Shown in pieces: positions 39,163 to 50,580 of a DNA stretch of 64,000 nucleotides. The stretch covers positions 1 through 64,000 of the forward strand of contig NZ_JAKWBF010000024.1 in the NCBI RefSeq assembly GCF_022513585.1. The letters are read 5' to 3'. A model generated the notes under the pieces. That model was not told the DNA's origin. It ran no database searches and worked only from the letters and a program-made list of their open reading frames with translations. A program made the translations under genes and the position numbers. The first letter of the stretch is position 1. Each line of letters starts with the position of its first letter. The stretch is from Gordonia gummivorans. GTDB taxonomy: Bacteria; Actinomycetota; Actinomycetes; Mycobacteriales; Mycobacteriaceae.

Positions 39163-40737
39163 ATGACGGCGGTCCTGAGCTTCTTTGCTGATCAGCCCTT
39201 GCTGTTCACCGCGCTCGTCGTCGGGTTGGGTGTGGCGCTCGGGCGAATCCGCTACCGCGGCGTCGGATTGGGTCCGGCCGCAGTGCTATTCACCGCCATG
39301 GTGATCACGGCGTGGGGTACGGCGCTGGATGTGGACATCTCGATCCCGGAGATCTTGGGCAACCTCGGTCTGGTGCTGTTCGCGTTCACCACCGGGCTGA
39401 TGGCCGGTCCGACGTTCTTCGCGACGTTGCGGACGGCCTGGCATCTGGTCGTCACCGTGACGCTGGTGGTGATCGCTGCCGCCGCGACAGCACAGGGCCT
39501 GGGGACGACGTTCGGGCTCTCGCCCACCGCGATCGCGGGTACGTTCGCCGGGGCGGTCACCAATACTCCGGCGCTCGCGGCCACCGGCGGATCACCTCAG
39601 GCGACCGTCGGCTACGCGACCACGTATCTGCTCGGTGTGGTGACGATGCTGGTGATGGTGGGGCTCGCGCTGGCGAAGGGACGAGAAGACCCCGATTCCC
39701 AGGCAGATGTCGTCGACGTCACGGTCCGTGTCGACCGGCCCGACATCGCCGTCGCCGACCTCCGCAAGCGCCACGGCCATCGGATCACCTTCTCGCGCGT
39801 CGCCCACGACTCCACCACCCCGCCGGAGCACGTGCACGACGACAGCATCCTGCACCACGGGGACCTGGTCACCGCCGTCGGGCCTGCCGACGAGGTCGAA
39901 AAGGTCGCCGACGAACTCGGACACCGGTCGTCGCACGACCTCACCGCAGACCGCAGCGCGCTGGACTTCCGGCGGATCACGATCTCGGCGCCCCGCCTGG
40001 CCGGACGACGCGTGCGGGATCTGGAACTCGACAGACACGACGGTTCCATCACCCGGGTACGACGCGGCGACGAGGATCTGATCGCGAACGTCGACACCGT
40101 GCTGCAGCTCGGTGACCGGGTGCGGGTGGTCGCGCCACCCGAACGGATGGCCGACATCGCTCGAGAACTGGGCGATTCGAGCCGCGGAATGACCGAATTG
40201 AATGCTGCCGCACTCGGTCTCGGGATCGCGGCCGGTATCGGGCTGGGCGTGATCTCGATCCCCGTGCCATTCGTCGGGTCGCTGTCGCTCGGCGCGGCCG
40301 CGGGCACCCTCATCGTCGGACTCGTGTTGGGCCGCCTCGGGCGGATCGGGCCGGTCGCCACATCGATGCCGCTCACCTCGGCTCAGGTGGTGTCCGAGAT
40401 CGGGCTGCTGCTGTTCCTCGCCTACGCCGGTGAACGGGCCGGCTCACTCATTCTCACCGCACTGACCGGCGGCGAGATCGTCGACATGCTGGTCACGGGC
40501 ATTGTGACCGCGGCCGTGTTGGGCGTCGGCATGTTTGCCGCATGCCGCTGGGTGCTGCGGGTCGGCAGGTTGCGGATGGCCGGTGTGCTGGCCGGATCAC
40601 AAACCAACCCGGCCCATCTCGCCTTCGCCAACGCCCGCGGTGGCGGCGACCCGCGCATCGCACTCGGCTATGCGCTCGTATACCCAGCGGCCATGGTGGT
40701 GAAGATCATCGCGGCTCAGGTGATCTGCATTCTCTGA
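39163..40737 (+). CDS. AspT/YidE-family transporter with two TrkA-C domains
   Basis: This 524-residue membrane protein has about five helices at each end and two central RCK_C/TrkA-C regulatory domains (about 185-345). The helices include GNLGLVLFAFTTGLMAGPTFFATL, GTFAGAVTNTPALAATGG and VVSEIGLLLFLAYAGERAG. Relatives include aspartate-alanine exchangers and succinate-type exporters. The substrate here is unknown, but an organic anion is likely. ATG 39163 lacks a strong ribosome site. It follows the HemS-like gene by 93 bp and may be separately expressed. Confidence 0.85.
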   Translation: MTAVLSFFADQPLLFTALVVGLGVALGRIRYRGVGLGPAAVLFTAMVITAWGTALDVDISIPEILGNLGLVLFAFTTGLMAGPTFFATLRTAWHLVVTVTLVVIAAAATAQGLGTTFGLSPTAIAGTFAGAVTNTPALAATGGSPQATVGYATTYLLGVVTMLVMVGLALAKGREDPDSQADVVDVTVRVDRPDIAVADLRKRHGHRITFSRVAHDSTTPPEHVHDDSILHHGDLVTAVGPADEVEKVADELGHRSSHDLTADRSALDFRRITISAPRLAGRRVRDLELDRHDGSITRVRRGDEDLIANVDTVLQLGDRVRVVAPPERMADIARELGDSSRGMTELNAAALGLGIAAGIGLGVISIPVPFVGSLSLGAAAGTLIVGLVLGRLGRIGPVATSMPLTSAQVVSEIGLLLFLAYAGERAGSLILTALTGGEIVDMLVTGIVTAAVLGVGMFAACRWVLRVGRLRMAGVLAGSQTNPAHLAFANARGGGDPRIALGYALVYPAAMVVKIIAAQVICIL

Positions 40738-40789
40738 GCTGCCCTCAAGCAGCGGGTAGGAGCGTTCACACCTGCGCCGCGGATGGGTC

Positions 40790-42778
40790 TCACTCGTCGC
40801 GCATCGCTCCGGGTGCGTTGGTCTGGACCTGCATCAGGAACTCGATGTTGGTCTTCGACTTCTTGAGCTGGCTGAGCAGCAAATCGATCGCCTGCTGCGA
40901 ATCGAGGCCCGAGAGCACGCGCCGCAGCTTGTGCATGATCGAGAACTCCTCGGGCGACATCATCAGCTCGTCCTTGCGGGTGCTCGACTGATTGACGTCG
41001 ACCGCGGGGAACACACGGCGATCGGCGATCTTGCGGTCGAGTTTGAGCTCGGCGTTACCGGTGCCCTTGAACTCCTCGAAGATCACCGTGTCACCCGTCG
41101 AACCGGTCTCCACCAGCGCGGAGGCGATGATCGTCAGCGAGCCGCCGTTCTCGATGTTGCGCGCCGCGCCGAGGAAACGCTTCGGCGGGTAGAGCGCAGT
41201 CGAATCGACACCACCGGACAGGATTCGGCCCGACGCCGGAGACGCGTTGTTGTAGGCACGACCGAGGCGGGTGATCGAATCGAGCAGGACCACCACGTCC
41301 TTGCCGCTCTCCACCAGACGCTTCGCCCGCTCGATCGCCAGCTCGGCGACAGAGGTGTGATCTGACGGCGGACGATCGAAGGTCGAGGCGATGACCTCAC
41401 CCTTGACCGACCGCTGCATGTCGGTGACCTCTTCCGGACGCTCGTCGACGAGCACCACCATCAGGTGGCATTCCGGGTTGTTGATGGTGATCGCGTTCGC
41501 GATGTCCTGCAGGATCGTCGTCTTACCCGCCTTGGGCGGCGACACGATCAGGGCGCGCTGCCCCTTGCCGATCGGCATGATCAGATCGATCACGCGCGTG
41601 TCGAGACGCTCGGGCGTCGTCTCCAGGCGCAGTCGCTGGTTCGGGTACAGCGGCGTCAGTTTGCCGAACTCGGGACGCTTCTTGGCCGCCTCGACGTCAC
41701 CGCCGTTGACGGTGTCGAGACGCACAAGCGGATTGAACTTCTGGCGCTGGTTGGGCTGTTCACCCTCACGCGGCACCTTCACGGCTCCGGTGATGGCGTC
41801 GCCGCGGCGCAGGCCGTTCTTGCGGACGAGGTTCATCGACACGTAGACGTCGTTGGGCCCGGCGAGATACCCGGACGTGCGGACGAACGCGTAATTGTCG
41901 AGGACATCGAGGATGCCCGCGACCGGCTGCACCACGTCGTCGTCGGAGACCTGGGGTTCGCCGCCGCCCGACGCGTCGTTGCGGTCACGTCCGCGCCGGC
42001 GCTCACGGAACCGACGACCGCGGCGACCGCGGCCCGATCCGTCGTCGTCGTCCCGGTTCTGGTTGTTGTCCCGGTTCTGGTTGTTGTTGCCACCCTGGCT
42101 GTTACCGCCCTGGTTGGCATTCTGACTGTTGCCGCCCTGGTTGGCGTTCTGGTTGTTGCCGCCCTGGTTGCGGTTGCGGTTCCGGTTGCGCTGGTCGTTT
42201 CCGTCGCCACCGTCGGAGTTCCGGACCTCATTGTTCCGGCCTTCGCCCTTCGCGGGCGCCTCAGTGTTTTCGGTCTGGGCCGAATCCTGCTGGGCCGAAT
42301 CCTTCTGGGCCGACTCCTTCTGGGCCGAATCCTTCTGGGCCGACTCCTTCTGGGCCGAATCGGCCCCGGCCGCAGCCTCGGTCGTCGCGTCGGGCGCTTC
42401 AGCGCGCCGGCGCCGTGTGCGCTGCGGTGCGCCGTTGCCCGACGCCGAATCACCGAGTGTCATCTGCTCGGGCTCGGACTTCTTCTCGGGTGCGCTGCGT
42501 TCGCCGGCCGGGGCCGACGCCTTGGCAGGGGCCTTCGCGTCCGACGCACCGGCCTGACGCTCCTTGATGGCGGCGATCAGGTCGCCCTTACGCATTCCCG
42601 ACGTGCCCTTGATGCCGAGTTCACCGGCGACGGTCCGCAGTTCGCTGAGCACCATGCCCGAGAGCCCGGTGCGCTGGGTCGAACGTGCCTTCGTCTTGGT
42701 GGCACCTGCGCCACCGGTCGCCGCATCGTCGGCGGAATCGCGGTCGACGGGTGCGGTGATCAGGTCCGTATCAGTCAC
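40790..42778 (-). CDS. rho: Transcription termination factor Rho
   Basis: This is a 662-residue hexameric RNA helicase that ends transcription. The ATP site is SPPKAGKTT, with the Walker B region [13 protein letters not shown]-loop and Q-loop motifs and the C-terminal [19 protein letters not shown]. Between the N-terminal domain and the RNA-binding domain lies a disordered insertion typical of actinobacteria. It is Ala/Gln/Lys/Ser repeats then Asn/Gln/Gly-rich, and ends in an Arg-rich patch. Confidence 0.97.
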   Translation of the reverse strand: MTDTDLITAPVDRDSADDAATGGAGATKTKARSTQRTGLSGMVLSELRTVAGELGIKGTSGMRKGDLIAAIKERQAGASDAKAPAKASAPAGERSAPEKKSEPEQMTLGDSASGNGAPQRTRRRRAEAPDATTEAAAGADSAQKESAQKDSAQKESAQKDSAQQDSAQTENTEAPAKGEGRNNEVRNSDGGDGNDQRNRNRNRNQGGNNQNANQGGNSQNANQGGNSQGGNNNQNRDNNQNRDDDDGSGRGRRGRRFRERRRGRDRNDASGGGEPQVSDDDVVQPVAGILDVLDNYAFVRTSGYLAGPNDVYVSMNLVRKNGLRRGDAITGAVKVPREGEQPNQRQKFNPLVRLDTVNGGDVEAAKKRPEFGKLTPLYPNQRLRLETTPERLDTRVIDLIMPIGKGQRALIVSPPKAGKTTILQDIANAITINNPECHLMVVLVDERPEEVTDMQRSVKGEVIASTFDRPPSDHTSVAELAIERAKRLVESGKDVVVLLDSITRLGRAYNNASPASGRILSGGVDSTALYPPKRFLGAARNIENGGSLTIIASALVETGSTGDTVIFEEFKGTGNAELKLDRKIADRRVFPAVDVNQSSTRKDELMMSPEEFSIMHKLRRVLSGLDSQQAIDLLLSQLKKSKTNIEFLMQVQTNAPGAMRDE
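42279..42361. repeat. 15-bp imperfect tandem repeat within rho
   Basis: About five 15-bp units of the form TCCTTCTGGGCCGAA/GAC encode alternating Gln-Lys-Glu-Ser-Ala and Gln-Lys-Asp-Ser-Ala in the disordered insertion of Rho. The period keeps the frame, so copy number can vary without breaking the gene. Confidence 0.85.
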
Positions 42779-43108
42779 GGATGTCCTTTCGTTCCTTTCG
42801 CGGCTGTATCAGCTGCTCAAGGTCTTGATCTCCCTGCTTGTCACCTCAGGGATGGCCGCCCGCGGTGGGCGGTGAAAACTCTGTTTGGGAGAAATCTGTG
42901 TGGGTCCGCTGCGAGCTTGCTCGGGGACTACCGGTGTTTCGACGACCGCCTGAACTGGAATCGGAGGACCCCGACCAAGGGAGGCCGGATAACTTCGATC
43001 AGTGATCGGTGGGAAACACGGCAGAGCGCGCCTGAGCGGCTAGACCAGACTATGGTAACTCCGATCGCATGATACCGGCAACACGCCGATGAGGCGAGAC
43101 CAGGTCTG
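42779..43108. other. Long rho leader region, no gene seen
   Basis: The 330 bp between thrB and rho hold no supported gene, and I see no strong hairpin. It probably includes the rho promoter and a long untranslated leader, as expected for an autoregulated rho gene. Confidence 0.5.
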
Positions 43109-44071
43109 TCAGGACACAGTGACCTCGACGCCTCCGGCGACCTCCACCGTACGCGGAGTGAAGCCGGACGCTGCGGCGAGTTCACGAATCTCCCCAGGAA
43201 CCGGCCGCATGCTGAGCACCAGCACGCTGGGTCCGGCGCCCGAGACGGTCGCCGCGAACCCGTGTGCGCGCAGTTTCGCGACGAGTTCGGCCGTCGGGGC
43301 CATTGCTGCTGCGCGGTACGGCTGGTGGAGGCGGTCGTCGGAAGCAGCCATCAGGCAGGTGGGGTCCGCCGTCAGCGCCACCACCGCCAGTGCCGAACGG
43401 CTGAGGTTGAAGATGGCGTCGGCGCGCGGGACGGTGTCGGGGAGCAGCCCCCGGGTGAACGACGTCGACGACTCCGTGTCGGGAACGAAGACCGTGGCCC
43501 CGATGTCGGGGTGCACCTGCAGTCGACGCGCCTGATAGCGGGGCGCATCGGCGGTGTCCGCAGTCCACGTCACCACCGCCGACCCGTACACACTGGCGGC
43601 GGCGTTGTCCGGGTGCCCCTCGAACTCGCTCGACAACTGCACCAGTTCATCCGCCGACAGACCGTCGCCGATCCCCGACGCAGAGATGAGGCCCGACGCG
43701 GCGGCCAACCCCGACACCGCCGCGGCCGCCGACGAACCAAGTCCGCGCGAATGAGGAATGTCGTTGCGGCAGTGGAGTTTCAAGCCGGGGGCGGAGATTC
43801 CCGCATACTCCAGTCCACGGGTCAGGGCGCGCGCCACCAGATGGCTGCCGTCCCGGGGCACGTCGCCGGCACCCTCCCCGTCGACCTCCACCTCGATGTC
43901 ACCACCGGGTACGGTCACCACCGTCACCTCGTCGTAGACACCCAAAGCGATTCCCAGACAATCGAACCCGGGACCCAGATTCGCACTCGACGCCGGTACG
44001 CGGACCTGGATCGACAGGCCCTCGGGTAGTCGGCCACCAGAGGTGGCGGTCTCGGCGGCGTCGGTGGTCAC
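43109..44071 (-). CDS. thrB: Homoserine kinase
   Basis: This 320-residue GHMP kinase phosphorylates homoserine in threonine synthesis. Motif 1 is VPASSANLGPGFDCLG, the ATP-binding motif 2 PHSRGLGSSAAAAVSGL, and motif 3 AATVSGAGPSVLVL. The GTG at 44071 lies seven bases after the thrC stop. Confidence 0.95.
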   Translation of the reverse strand: MTTDAAETATSGGRLPEGLSIQVRVPASSANLGPGFDCLGIALGVYDEVTVVTVPGGDIEVEVDGEGAGDVPRDGSHLVARALTRGLEYAGISAPGLKLHCRNDIPHSRGLGSSAAAAVSGLAAASGLISASGIGDGLSADELVQLSSEFEGHPDNAAASVYGSAVVTWTADTADAPRYQARRLQVHPDIGATVFVPDTESSTSFTRGLLPDTVPRADAIFNLSRSALAVVALTADPTCLMAASDDRLHQPYRAAAMAPTAELVAKLRAHGFAATVSGAGPSVLVLSMRPVPGEIRELAAASGFTPRTVEVAGGVEVTVS

Positions 44072-44078
44072 GGTCGAC

Positions 44079-45158
44079 TCAGGCCACGCCGAGGGCATGC
44101 GCCACCGCCACCGGATCCACCGGAATCGCTTCCACTTCAGGCATCCCCGACAACGCGGTATCGGGATCCTTGAGCCCGTTCCCGGTGACGGTGCAGACCA
44201 CCGTGGACCCTGCCGACACCCAGCCGTCGGCGCGCGCCGCCAGCAGGCCGGCGACACTCGCCGCCGACGCCGGTTCTACGAACACACCTTCTTTGCCGGC
44301 CACGAGACGATAAGCCTCCAAAAGCTTTTCGTCGGTGGCAGCCCGGAACTGGCCGTTCGAGTCATCCTTCGCGGCGACCGCCTGATTCCAACTGGCGGGC
44401 GACCCGATGCGAATCGCGGTCGCGATGGTCTCCGGGTTCTTCACCGGCGCACCGTTCACGAGCGGCGCGGCGCCGGCCGCCTGCACACCGAGCATGCGCG
44501 GCAGGCGATCGCTGATGCCGTCGGCGTGATACTCGGTGTAGCCCTTCCAATATGCGGTGATGTTCCCGGCGTTGCCGACGGGCAGCGCGTGCACGTCGGG
44601 AGCGCGGCCGAGGACGTCCACGATCTCGAAGGCCGCCGTCTTCTGTCCTTCGATGCGAGCGGGATTCACCGAGTTGACCAGTTCGATCTCGGTGAACTCG
44701 GCGGTCGCCTTACGGGCCATCTCCAGACAGTCGTCGAAGTTGCCCTGAACTTGAATGATCTTGGCGCCGTGCATGACTGCCTGAGCCAACTTGCCCATGG
44801 CGATCTTGCCCTCCGGGATGAGGACCGCGCACGTGATCCCGGCGCGGGTCGCATACGCCGCTGCCGACGCCGAGGTGTTCCCGGTGGAGGCGCAGAGCAC
44901 TGCGGTCTTACCGTTGTTGACCGCGTTGCTGACCGCCATCGTCATACCGCGATCCTTGAACGACCCGGTCGGGTTGAGGCCCTCGACCTTGAGGTAGACC
45001 TCGCAGTCGGTCAGCGCCGAGAGGTGCGGTGCACTGATCAGCGGGGTCCCACCCTCGAGTAGCGTGACGACCTTCCAGTCATCGGCCACCGGCAGTCGGG
45101 ACCGATAGGCCTCGATCAGACCCGGCCACGCGGTGTGCACGGGCGTCGCTTCAGTCAT
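44079..45158 (-). CDS. thrC: Threonine synthase
   Basis: This 359-residue fold-type II PLP enzyme converts O-phosphohomoserine to threonine. The PLP lysine lies in [11 protein letters not shown], and the phosphate loop in the [12 protein letters not shown] segment. ATG 45158 (MTEATPVH) was chosen because GGAAGGAA lies just upstream. It overlaps the end of hom by eight bases. Confidence 0.95.
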   Translation of the reverse strand: MTEATPVHTAWPGLIEAYRSRLPVADDWKVVTLLEGGTPLISAPHLSALTDCEVYLKVEGLNPTGSFKDRGMTMAVSNAVNNGKTAVLCASTGNTSASAAAYATRAGITCAVLIPEGKIAMGKLAQAVMHGAKIIQVQGNFDDCLEMARKATAEFTEIELVNSVNPARIEGQKTAAFEIVDVLGRAPDVHALPVGNAGNITAYWKGYTEYHADGISDRLPRMLGVQAAGAAPLVNGAPVKNPETIATAIRIGSPASWNQAVAAKDDSNGQFRAATDEKLLEAYRLVAGKEGVFVEPASAASVAGLLAARADGWVSAGSTVVCTVTGNGLKDPDTALSGMPEVEAIPVDPVAVAHALGVA

Positions 45159-46488
45159 CGGTTCCTTCCAATCGCAGAACACTCGACACCTTGATCACGG
45201 CGTCCATGTCTTCCAGCGCCGCAACGCATTCCGATTGCGCCCGGTCGGGCGCCCGGTGCGTCACGACGATCAGGCGGGCGTTGTCGCCGGCCCCCTCCTG
45301 CCGCACCGCGGCAATGCTGACCGACCGCTTGCTGAACTCACCCGCCACTTGGGCGAGCACACCCGGACGATCGGCGACCTGCATCGATACGTAGTACCGG
45401 GTGGGCACGTCGTCGATCGAGGCGATGGGCAGCGACGCATAGGTGGATTCGAGCGGACCACGCCCGCCGTGCACCTTGTTGCGAGCGGCCATCACCATGT
45501 CACCGAGCACCGCCGACGCGGTCGGAGCGCCACCGGCACCCTGGCCGTAGAACATCAGCCGTCCGGCGTTCTCCGCCTCGACCACCACGGCGTTGAAGGC
45601 GCCGTTCACCGACGCCAGCGGATGTGTGAGCGGGATGAGTGCGGGATAGACGCGGGCCGACACCCGCTCCGAGCCGTCGGCGTCGTGAATCCGCTCGCAG
45701 ATGGACAGGAGTTTGACGGTGCAGTCGAACTTCTTGGCGGCCACCAGATCATCGGAGGTCACCGACGAGATGCCCTCGCGGTACACGTCGGCGGCGGTCA
45801 CCCGTGTGTGGAACGCGATCGAGGCCAAGATGGCTGCCTTGGCCGCCGCGTCGAATCCCTCGACGTCGGCGGTCGGGTCGGCCTCGGCATAGCCGAGGCG
45901 GCCGGCCTCGGCCAGCGTGGCGTGGTAGTCGGCGCCGGTCTCGTCCATCGCCGACAGGATGAAGTTGGTGGTGCCGTTGACGATTCCGGCCACCCGCTCG
46001 ACCGTGTCACCGGCCAGCGACTGCATCAGGGGACGCACCACCGGGATGGCGCCGGCCACGGCGGCCTCGAAGTAGAGATCGACCTTGGCCTGCGCCGCCG
46101 CCGTCGCCAGCTCGCCCGTGTACTCGGCGAGCAGCGCCTTGTTGGCGGTGACGACCGACTTCCCGGCCTCGAGCGCAGCCCGGATCAGGCCGCGGGCCGG
46201 GTCGATCCCGCCCATCAGCTCGACGACGATGTCGACATCGTCGCGTGCGACCAGCGATTCCGGGTCGTCGGTCAGGAGTTCCTGCGCGATCTTGCGGGGC
46301 CGGCTCAGGTCGCGGACCGCAACACCGCGCAGGCGGACCGGCGCTCCGACGCGTGACTGGAGGTCGGCGGCGTTGTCTGTGATGATGCGTACCACCTCGG
46401 CGCCGACATTTCCCATGCCGAGAACCGCGATCCCGATGGATCGGTCTGATTCGAGCGAGTCCGGCTCGAGCTTGTCGTCTGCCATCAC
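45151..46488 (-). CDS. hom: Homoserine dehydrogenase
   Basis: This 445-residue enzyme reduces aspartate semialdehyde to homoserine. The NAD(P) motif is [15 protein letters not shown], the catalytic region covers [10 protein letters not shown] and the [27 protein letters not shown] segment, and a C-terminal ACT domain ([21 protein letters not shown]) points to threonine feedback control. GTG 46488 or the adjoining ATG 46485 overlaps the lysA stop. GGAGGT lies a few bases upstream. Confidence 0.96.
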   Translation of the reverse strand: MMADDKLEPDSLESDRSIGIAVLGMGNVGAEVVRIITDNAADLQSRVGAPVRLRGVAVRDLSRPRKIAQELLTDDPESLVARDDVDIVVELMGGIDPARGLIRAALEAGKSVVTANKALLAEYTGELATAAAQAKVDLYFEAAVAGAIPVVRPLMQSLAGDTVERVAGIVNGTTNFILSAMDETGADYHATLAEAGRLGYAEADPTADVEGFDAAAKAAILASIAFHTRVTAADVYREGISSVTSDDLVAAKKFDCTVKLLSICERIHDADGSERVSARVYPALIPLTHPLASVNGAFNAVVVEAENAGRLMFYGQGAGGAPTASAVLGDMVMAARNKVHGGRGPLESTYASLPIASIDDVPTRYYVSMQVADRPGVLAQVAGEFSKRSVSIAAVRQEGAGDNARLIVVTHRAPDRAQSECVAALEDMDAVIKVSSVLRLEGTDD

Positions 46489-47906
46489 TGGCTCACCTCC
46501 AGGCTGAAGAAGTCGTCAATGTTCTCGCGCCGCAACAGCAGTCGGTCGGCGCCGTTCGCAATCGCCACGACCGGCGGGCGCATCGTCATGTTGTATCGGC
46601 TCGACATCGAATAGCAGTAGGCGCCAGTGGCTGCCACCGCGATGAGGTCTCCGGGCGCCAGATCATCCGGCAGCCAACAATCCTTGATGACGATGTCGCC
46701 ACTCTCACAATGCTTCCCGACGACGCGGCTGACCACCGCGCGCGCCGACGAGACCCGCGAGACCAGACGGACGTCGTATTCGGCCTGGTAGAGCACGGTT
46801 CGGATGTTGTCGCTCATCCCGCCGTCGACGGACACGTAGCGCCGAACCGCACCGCCGCCGAGCGCCACATCCTTGATGGTGCCCACCCGGTACAGCGTCA
46901 CCGTTCCCGGTCCGGCGATCGCCCGGCCGGGTTCCACGGCAATGGTCGGCATCGGCAGACCTACGGCAGCCGACTCACGACGCACAATGGCCGCCAGCGT
47001 CTCGGCAACCGCACCGATCGGCAGCGGATCCTCTTCGGGGAGATACGAGATACCCAGTCCCCCACCGAGATCGACGATGGACATCTGCGACGTCTTGTCG
47101 ACGCCGAATTCGGCGACGACGTCGTGCAAAAGACCCAGCACGCGGTGCGCGGCGAGTTCGAAACCGTCCATGTCGAAGATCTGCGAACCGATGTGACTGT
47201 GCAGACCGACGAGCCTCAGGTTGTCGGTGGCGAACACCCGCCGCACCGCGTCCATCGCTACCCCACCGGCGAGCGCGAAGCCGAACTTCTGGTCTTCGTG
47301 TGCGGTCGAGATGAATTCGTGTGTGTGCGCCTCGACACCCACCGTCACGCGGACAAGGACATCGGCGACCAGGCCACGTTCGCCGGCCAGCGCGTCGAGC
47401 CGATCGATCTCCACGAAGGAGTCGAGGACGACATGGCCGACGCCGGCATCGAGTGCCGCGGCGAGTTCGGCGACACTCTTGTTGTTGCCGTGCATGGCGA
47501 TTCGCTCGGGCGGGAATCCGGCGCGCAGCGCGATGGCGAGTTCACCGCCGGAGCAGACGTCCAGCGACAACCCTTCCTCATGCACCCAGCGGGCGATCTC
47601 GGTACACAGGAATGCCTTGGATGCGTAGTGAACTCGACCGTAGGGCCCGAACGCCGACACCATGTCGGCACACCGCGACCGGAAATCGGCTTCGTCGATC
47701 GCGAAGAGCGGCGTCCCGTACTCCTCGGCGAGCGCAGAGACCGCGACACCCGCGATCTCCAGTTCGCCCGCGTCGTTGCGGAGTGCATTGCGCGGCCACA
47801 CATTTGCGGGGATCTCGGCGAGCTGCGACGGATCGCTGGGCCGCTGCGCGAGATGTGGCGCGGCGAGCAGTTCGGCGTGCCGGGGTCCGGCCGGGTGCGC
47901 GCTCAC
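46485..47906 (-). CDS. lysA: Diaminopimelate decarboxylase
   Basis: This 473-residue fold-type III PLP enzyme makes lysine from meso-diaminopimelate. The PLP lysine is in [10 protein letters not shown], with the [10 protein letters not shown] and [11 protein letters not shown] motifs and the dimer-site CESGDIV. The GTG at 47906 overlaps the argS stop codon, which gives the normal length. Confidence 0.96.
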   Translation of the reverse strand: MSAHPAGPRHAELLAAPHLAQRPSDPSQLAEIPANVWPRNALRNDAGELEIAGVAVSALAEEYGTPLFAIDEADFRSRCADMVSAFGPYGRVHYASKAFLCTEIARWVHEEGLSLDVCSGGELAIALRAGFPPERIAMHGNNKSVAELAAALDAGVGHVVLDSFVEIDRLDALAGERGLVADVLVRVTVGVEAHTHEFISTAHEDQKFGFALAGGVAMDAVRRVFATDNLRLVGLHSHIGSQIFDMDGFELAAHRVLGLLHDVVAEFGVDKTSQMSIVDLGGGLGISYLPEEDPLPIGAVAETLAAIVRRESAAVGLPMPTIAVEPGRAIAGPGTVTLYRVGTIKDVALGGGAVRRYVSVDGGMSDNIRTVLYQAEYDVRLVSRVSSARAVVSRVVGKHCESGDIVIKDCWLPDDLAPGDLIAVAATGAYCYSMSSRYNMTMRPPVVAIANGADRLLLRRENIDDFFSLEVSQ

Positions 47907-49555
47907 ATGCGCTCCGGTGCGCTCACGCCGACCAGGTCGAGACCGTTGGCCAGGACCTGACGGGTCGCCGAGCAGAGCGCCAGTCGAGCGCGGTGGATGT
48001 CGGCGGGCGGTTCGTCGCCCTGTGGGAGCACCCGGCAGCGTGCGTAGAAGCGGTGATAGGCACCTGCCAGCGATTCCAGGTAGCGGCAGACGCGATGCGG
48101 TTCGCGCAGGGTCGCCGCGGTTGCCACCACCTCGTCGAAATCGCCGATGGTGCGGATCAATTCGCCCTCGGCAGGATCGTCGAGCAGATCGATGTGCGCG
48201 ACGTCGGCGGCAAGTCCGAGCTCGGCGGCGTTGCGCGACAACGCACTCAGACGTGCGTGCGCGTATTGCACGTAATAGACCGGGTTCTCGTTGGACTGCT
48301 TGGTGAGCAGATCCAGATCGATGTCGATGTTGACGTCGACCGACGACCGGATGAGCGAATAGCGCGCGCCGTCGACGCCGACGGCCTCCACGAGGTCGTC
48401 GAGGGTGATGACGGTTCCCGCGCGCTTGCTCATCCGGACCGGCTTGCCGTCGCGGACGAGGTTCACCATCTGCCCGATCAGTACTTCGACGACGTCGGGA
48501 TCGTCGCCGAGCGCGGCCGCGGCAGCCTTGAGCCGGCTGATGTAGCCGTGGTGGTCGGCACCGAGCATGTAGATGCACAGGTTGAAGCCGCGGTTGCGCT
48601 TGTCGCGGATATAGGCGATGTCGCCGGCGATGTAGGCGGCGTTGCCGTCGCTCTTGATGACAACCCGATCCTTGTCGTCACCGAACTCCGTGGACCGGAG
48701 CCACCAGGCGCCGTCCTTCTCGTAGATCTTGCCGTTGGCCTTGAGCTCGGCGATGCACTCGTCCACCAGGCCGGACGTGAACATGCTGTCCTCGTGGGTG
48801 AACACGTCGAAGTCGGTGCCGAACTCGTGCAGGCTCTCCTTGATGTGGTCGAACATGAGCACGACGCCCACCGACCGGAAGGTCTCGACCCGCTCATCGG
48901 CCGCTTGGTCAAGGACGTCGGGCACCCGCGACACGATCTGCTTCGCGATGTCGGCGATGTAGGCCCCGGCATAGCCGTCCTCGGGGGTCGGCTGCCCGAG
49001 GGCCGCCGCTTCCAGGGACCGCGCGAACCGGTCGATCTGCGCGCCGTGGTCGTTGAAGTAGTACTCGCGTGTCACGTCGGCACCGCGGGCCTGCAGAACC
49101 CGTCCGAGTGCATCGCCGACGGCCGCCCAGCGCGTGCCACCGAGGTGGATGGGCCCGGTGGGGTTGGCCGACACGAACTCGAGGTTGATGACCGATCCGT
49201 CCAGGTCGTCTCCCCGGCCGTAGCGTTCGGCCTGCTCGAGGACCGTCGTGATCACGGTGTTCTGCGCGGCCGCCGCCAGCCACAGATTCACGAACCCGGG
49301 CCCTGCGATCTCGGCCTTCTCGACGCCATCGGCGGCCGAGTAGGCCTCGGCGAGCCACCCGGCCAACTCGCGCGGAGCAACGCCGAGGCGCTTGCCCAAT
49401 TGCAGCGCGATGTTGGTCGAGTAGTCGCCGTGGTCGGCATGACGTGGACGCTCGACGCCGACGGAATCGGGTACGAGCGTCTCGTCCAGACCGTGGTCAC
49501 GAACCACGGTCAGTGTCACGGCCGCGAGCAGCGCGGCAAGGTCGGCGGGAGTCAC
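47903..49555 (-). CDS. argS: Arginyl-tRNA synthetase
   Basis: This is a 550-residue class I synthetase. The HIGH-type motif appears as [13 protein letters not shown], the KMSKS-type motif as RMSKRAGT, and the C-terminal anticodon-binding domain ([13 protein letters not shown] and beyond) is complete. It heads the argS-lysA-hom-thrC-thrB-rho series. Confidence 0.96.
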   Translation of the reverse strand: MTPADLAALLAAVTLTVVRDHGLDETLVPDSVGVERPRHADHGDYSTNIALQLGKRLGVAPRELAGWLAEAYSAADGVEKAEIAGPGFVNLWLAAAAQNTVITTVLEQAERYGRGDDLDGSVINLEFVSANPTGPIHLGGTRWAAVGDALGRVLQARGADVTREYYFNDHGAQIDRFARSLEAAALGQPTPEDGYAGAYIADIAKQIVSRVPDVLDQAADERVETFRSVGVVLMFDHIKESLHEFGTDFDVFTHEDSMFTSGLVDECIAELKANGKIYEKDGAWWLRSTEFGDDKDRVVIKSDGNAAYIAGDIAYIRDKRNRGFNLCIYMLGADHHGYISRLKAAAAALGDDPDVVEVLIGQMVNLVRDGKPVRMSKRAGTVITLDDLVEAVGVDGARYSLIRSSVDVNIDIDLDLLTKQSNENPVYYVQYAHARLSALSRNAAELGLAADVAHIDLLDDPAEGELIRTIGDFDEVVATAATLREPHRVCRYLESLAGAYHRFYARCRVLPQGDEPPADIHRARLALCSATRQVLANGLDLVGVSAPERM

Positions 49556-49743
49556 AGAGCACCATCTTATTGGCCCGCCGACTCACGCAGACAATCGCCC
49601 GGTCCCAGTGGCCACAACGGGCACGCGTCGGCGCACAAGTAGACTGTCCACGCCGCGTGGCATGACGGCGCCCGGGGTGGTCGATGGTGGCGCCAAGCGG
49701 TAACACAACGCGGTGTCGAGTAGCGGGATACAGAGAGAGATAC

Positions 49744-50565
49744 ATGGCGGGCAAAGCCGGGGCACACGTCCCCAAGACCAGTAAGAGCGGCAAGTCGCCG
49801 TCGGGCGGCATCGACTGGATGATGGTGGGCGCGGTCGTGGTGGTCGTCGCATTGGTCGCCGGACTCGCCATTTATCTGGTGCCGCGGTTCCTCGACAAGC
49901 GTGCCGAGGAAGAGGCCGCGCGGATCGCGCCGGAAACCATCTCCGAGTTCGTTCCGACACCGGCCAATCCCGATCCCTCCGACAAGATCGAGGGCATCGT
50001 CAAGCGCTACTACCCGGCCGCCACGCACACCGAGAAGCGGGTCGCCTACGACCAGTCGCCGCCGTTCGGCGGTCCGCACGACGCCATCTGGGCGACCTGT
50101 ACCGGCATCGTCTACCCGAACCCGATCCGCTCGGAGAACGCGGTCCACGCACTCGAGCACGGGTCGGTGTGGATCACCTACAACCCGGACACGATCTCGT
50201 CGGGCGATCTCGACTACCTCAAGAATCTGGTTCGCGGCGAGCAGTACCTGTTCATGTCGCCCTACCCGGGCCTGAGCACCCCGTTGTCATTGCAGAGCTG
50301 GGGACATCAGCTCAAGCTCGACTCCGCCAAGGATCCGCGGGTGAATCAGTTCATCACCGCGCTGCGACGCAACCCCATGACCAATGTGTACCGCGAGAAT
50401 CCGCAGGCATCGGCGTACCCCGAGGTTCAGGCGACCTGTGGGCCGACCCCGGGCTTCGACCCGTCGAACCCGCCGCCGGCCGACCAGGGCCCGCCCGGGC
50501 CGGACGCCTTCCCGATGGACGGCAAGCCCGCTGCGCCCGTGACGCAGCCGATGCCGACCGGCTAG
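49744..50565 (+). CDS. DUF3105 membrane-anchored protein
   Basis: This is a 273-residue protein with one transmembrane helix (WMMVGAVVVVVALVAGLAIYLV, about 26-47) and an exported DUF3105 domain (about 85-235: SPPFGGPHDAIWATCTGIVYPNPIRSENAVHALEHGSVWITY). The domain keeps His, Cys and Met residues that could bind metal, and a Pro-rich tail follows. Function is not known. The ATG at 49744 was chosen because the helix then starts at a normal distance. It is 15 bases before the DUF305 gene, so both are one operon. Confidence 0.85.
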   Translation: MAGKAGAHVPKTSKSGKSPSGGIDWMMVGAVVVVVALVAGLAIYLVPRFLDKRAEEEAARIAPETISEFVPTPANPDPSDKIEGIVKRYYPAATHTEKRVAYDQSPPFGGPHDAIWATCTGIVYPNPIRSENAVHALEHGSVWITYNPDTISSGDLDYLKNLVRGEQYLFMSPYPGLSTPLSLQSWGHQLKLDSAKDPRVNQFITALRRNPMTNVYRENPQASAYPEVQATCGPTPGFDPSNPPPADQGPPGPDAFPMDGKPAAPVTQPMPTG

Positions 50566-50580
50566 GAGAAGGTGAATTCG

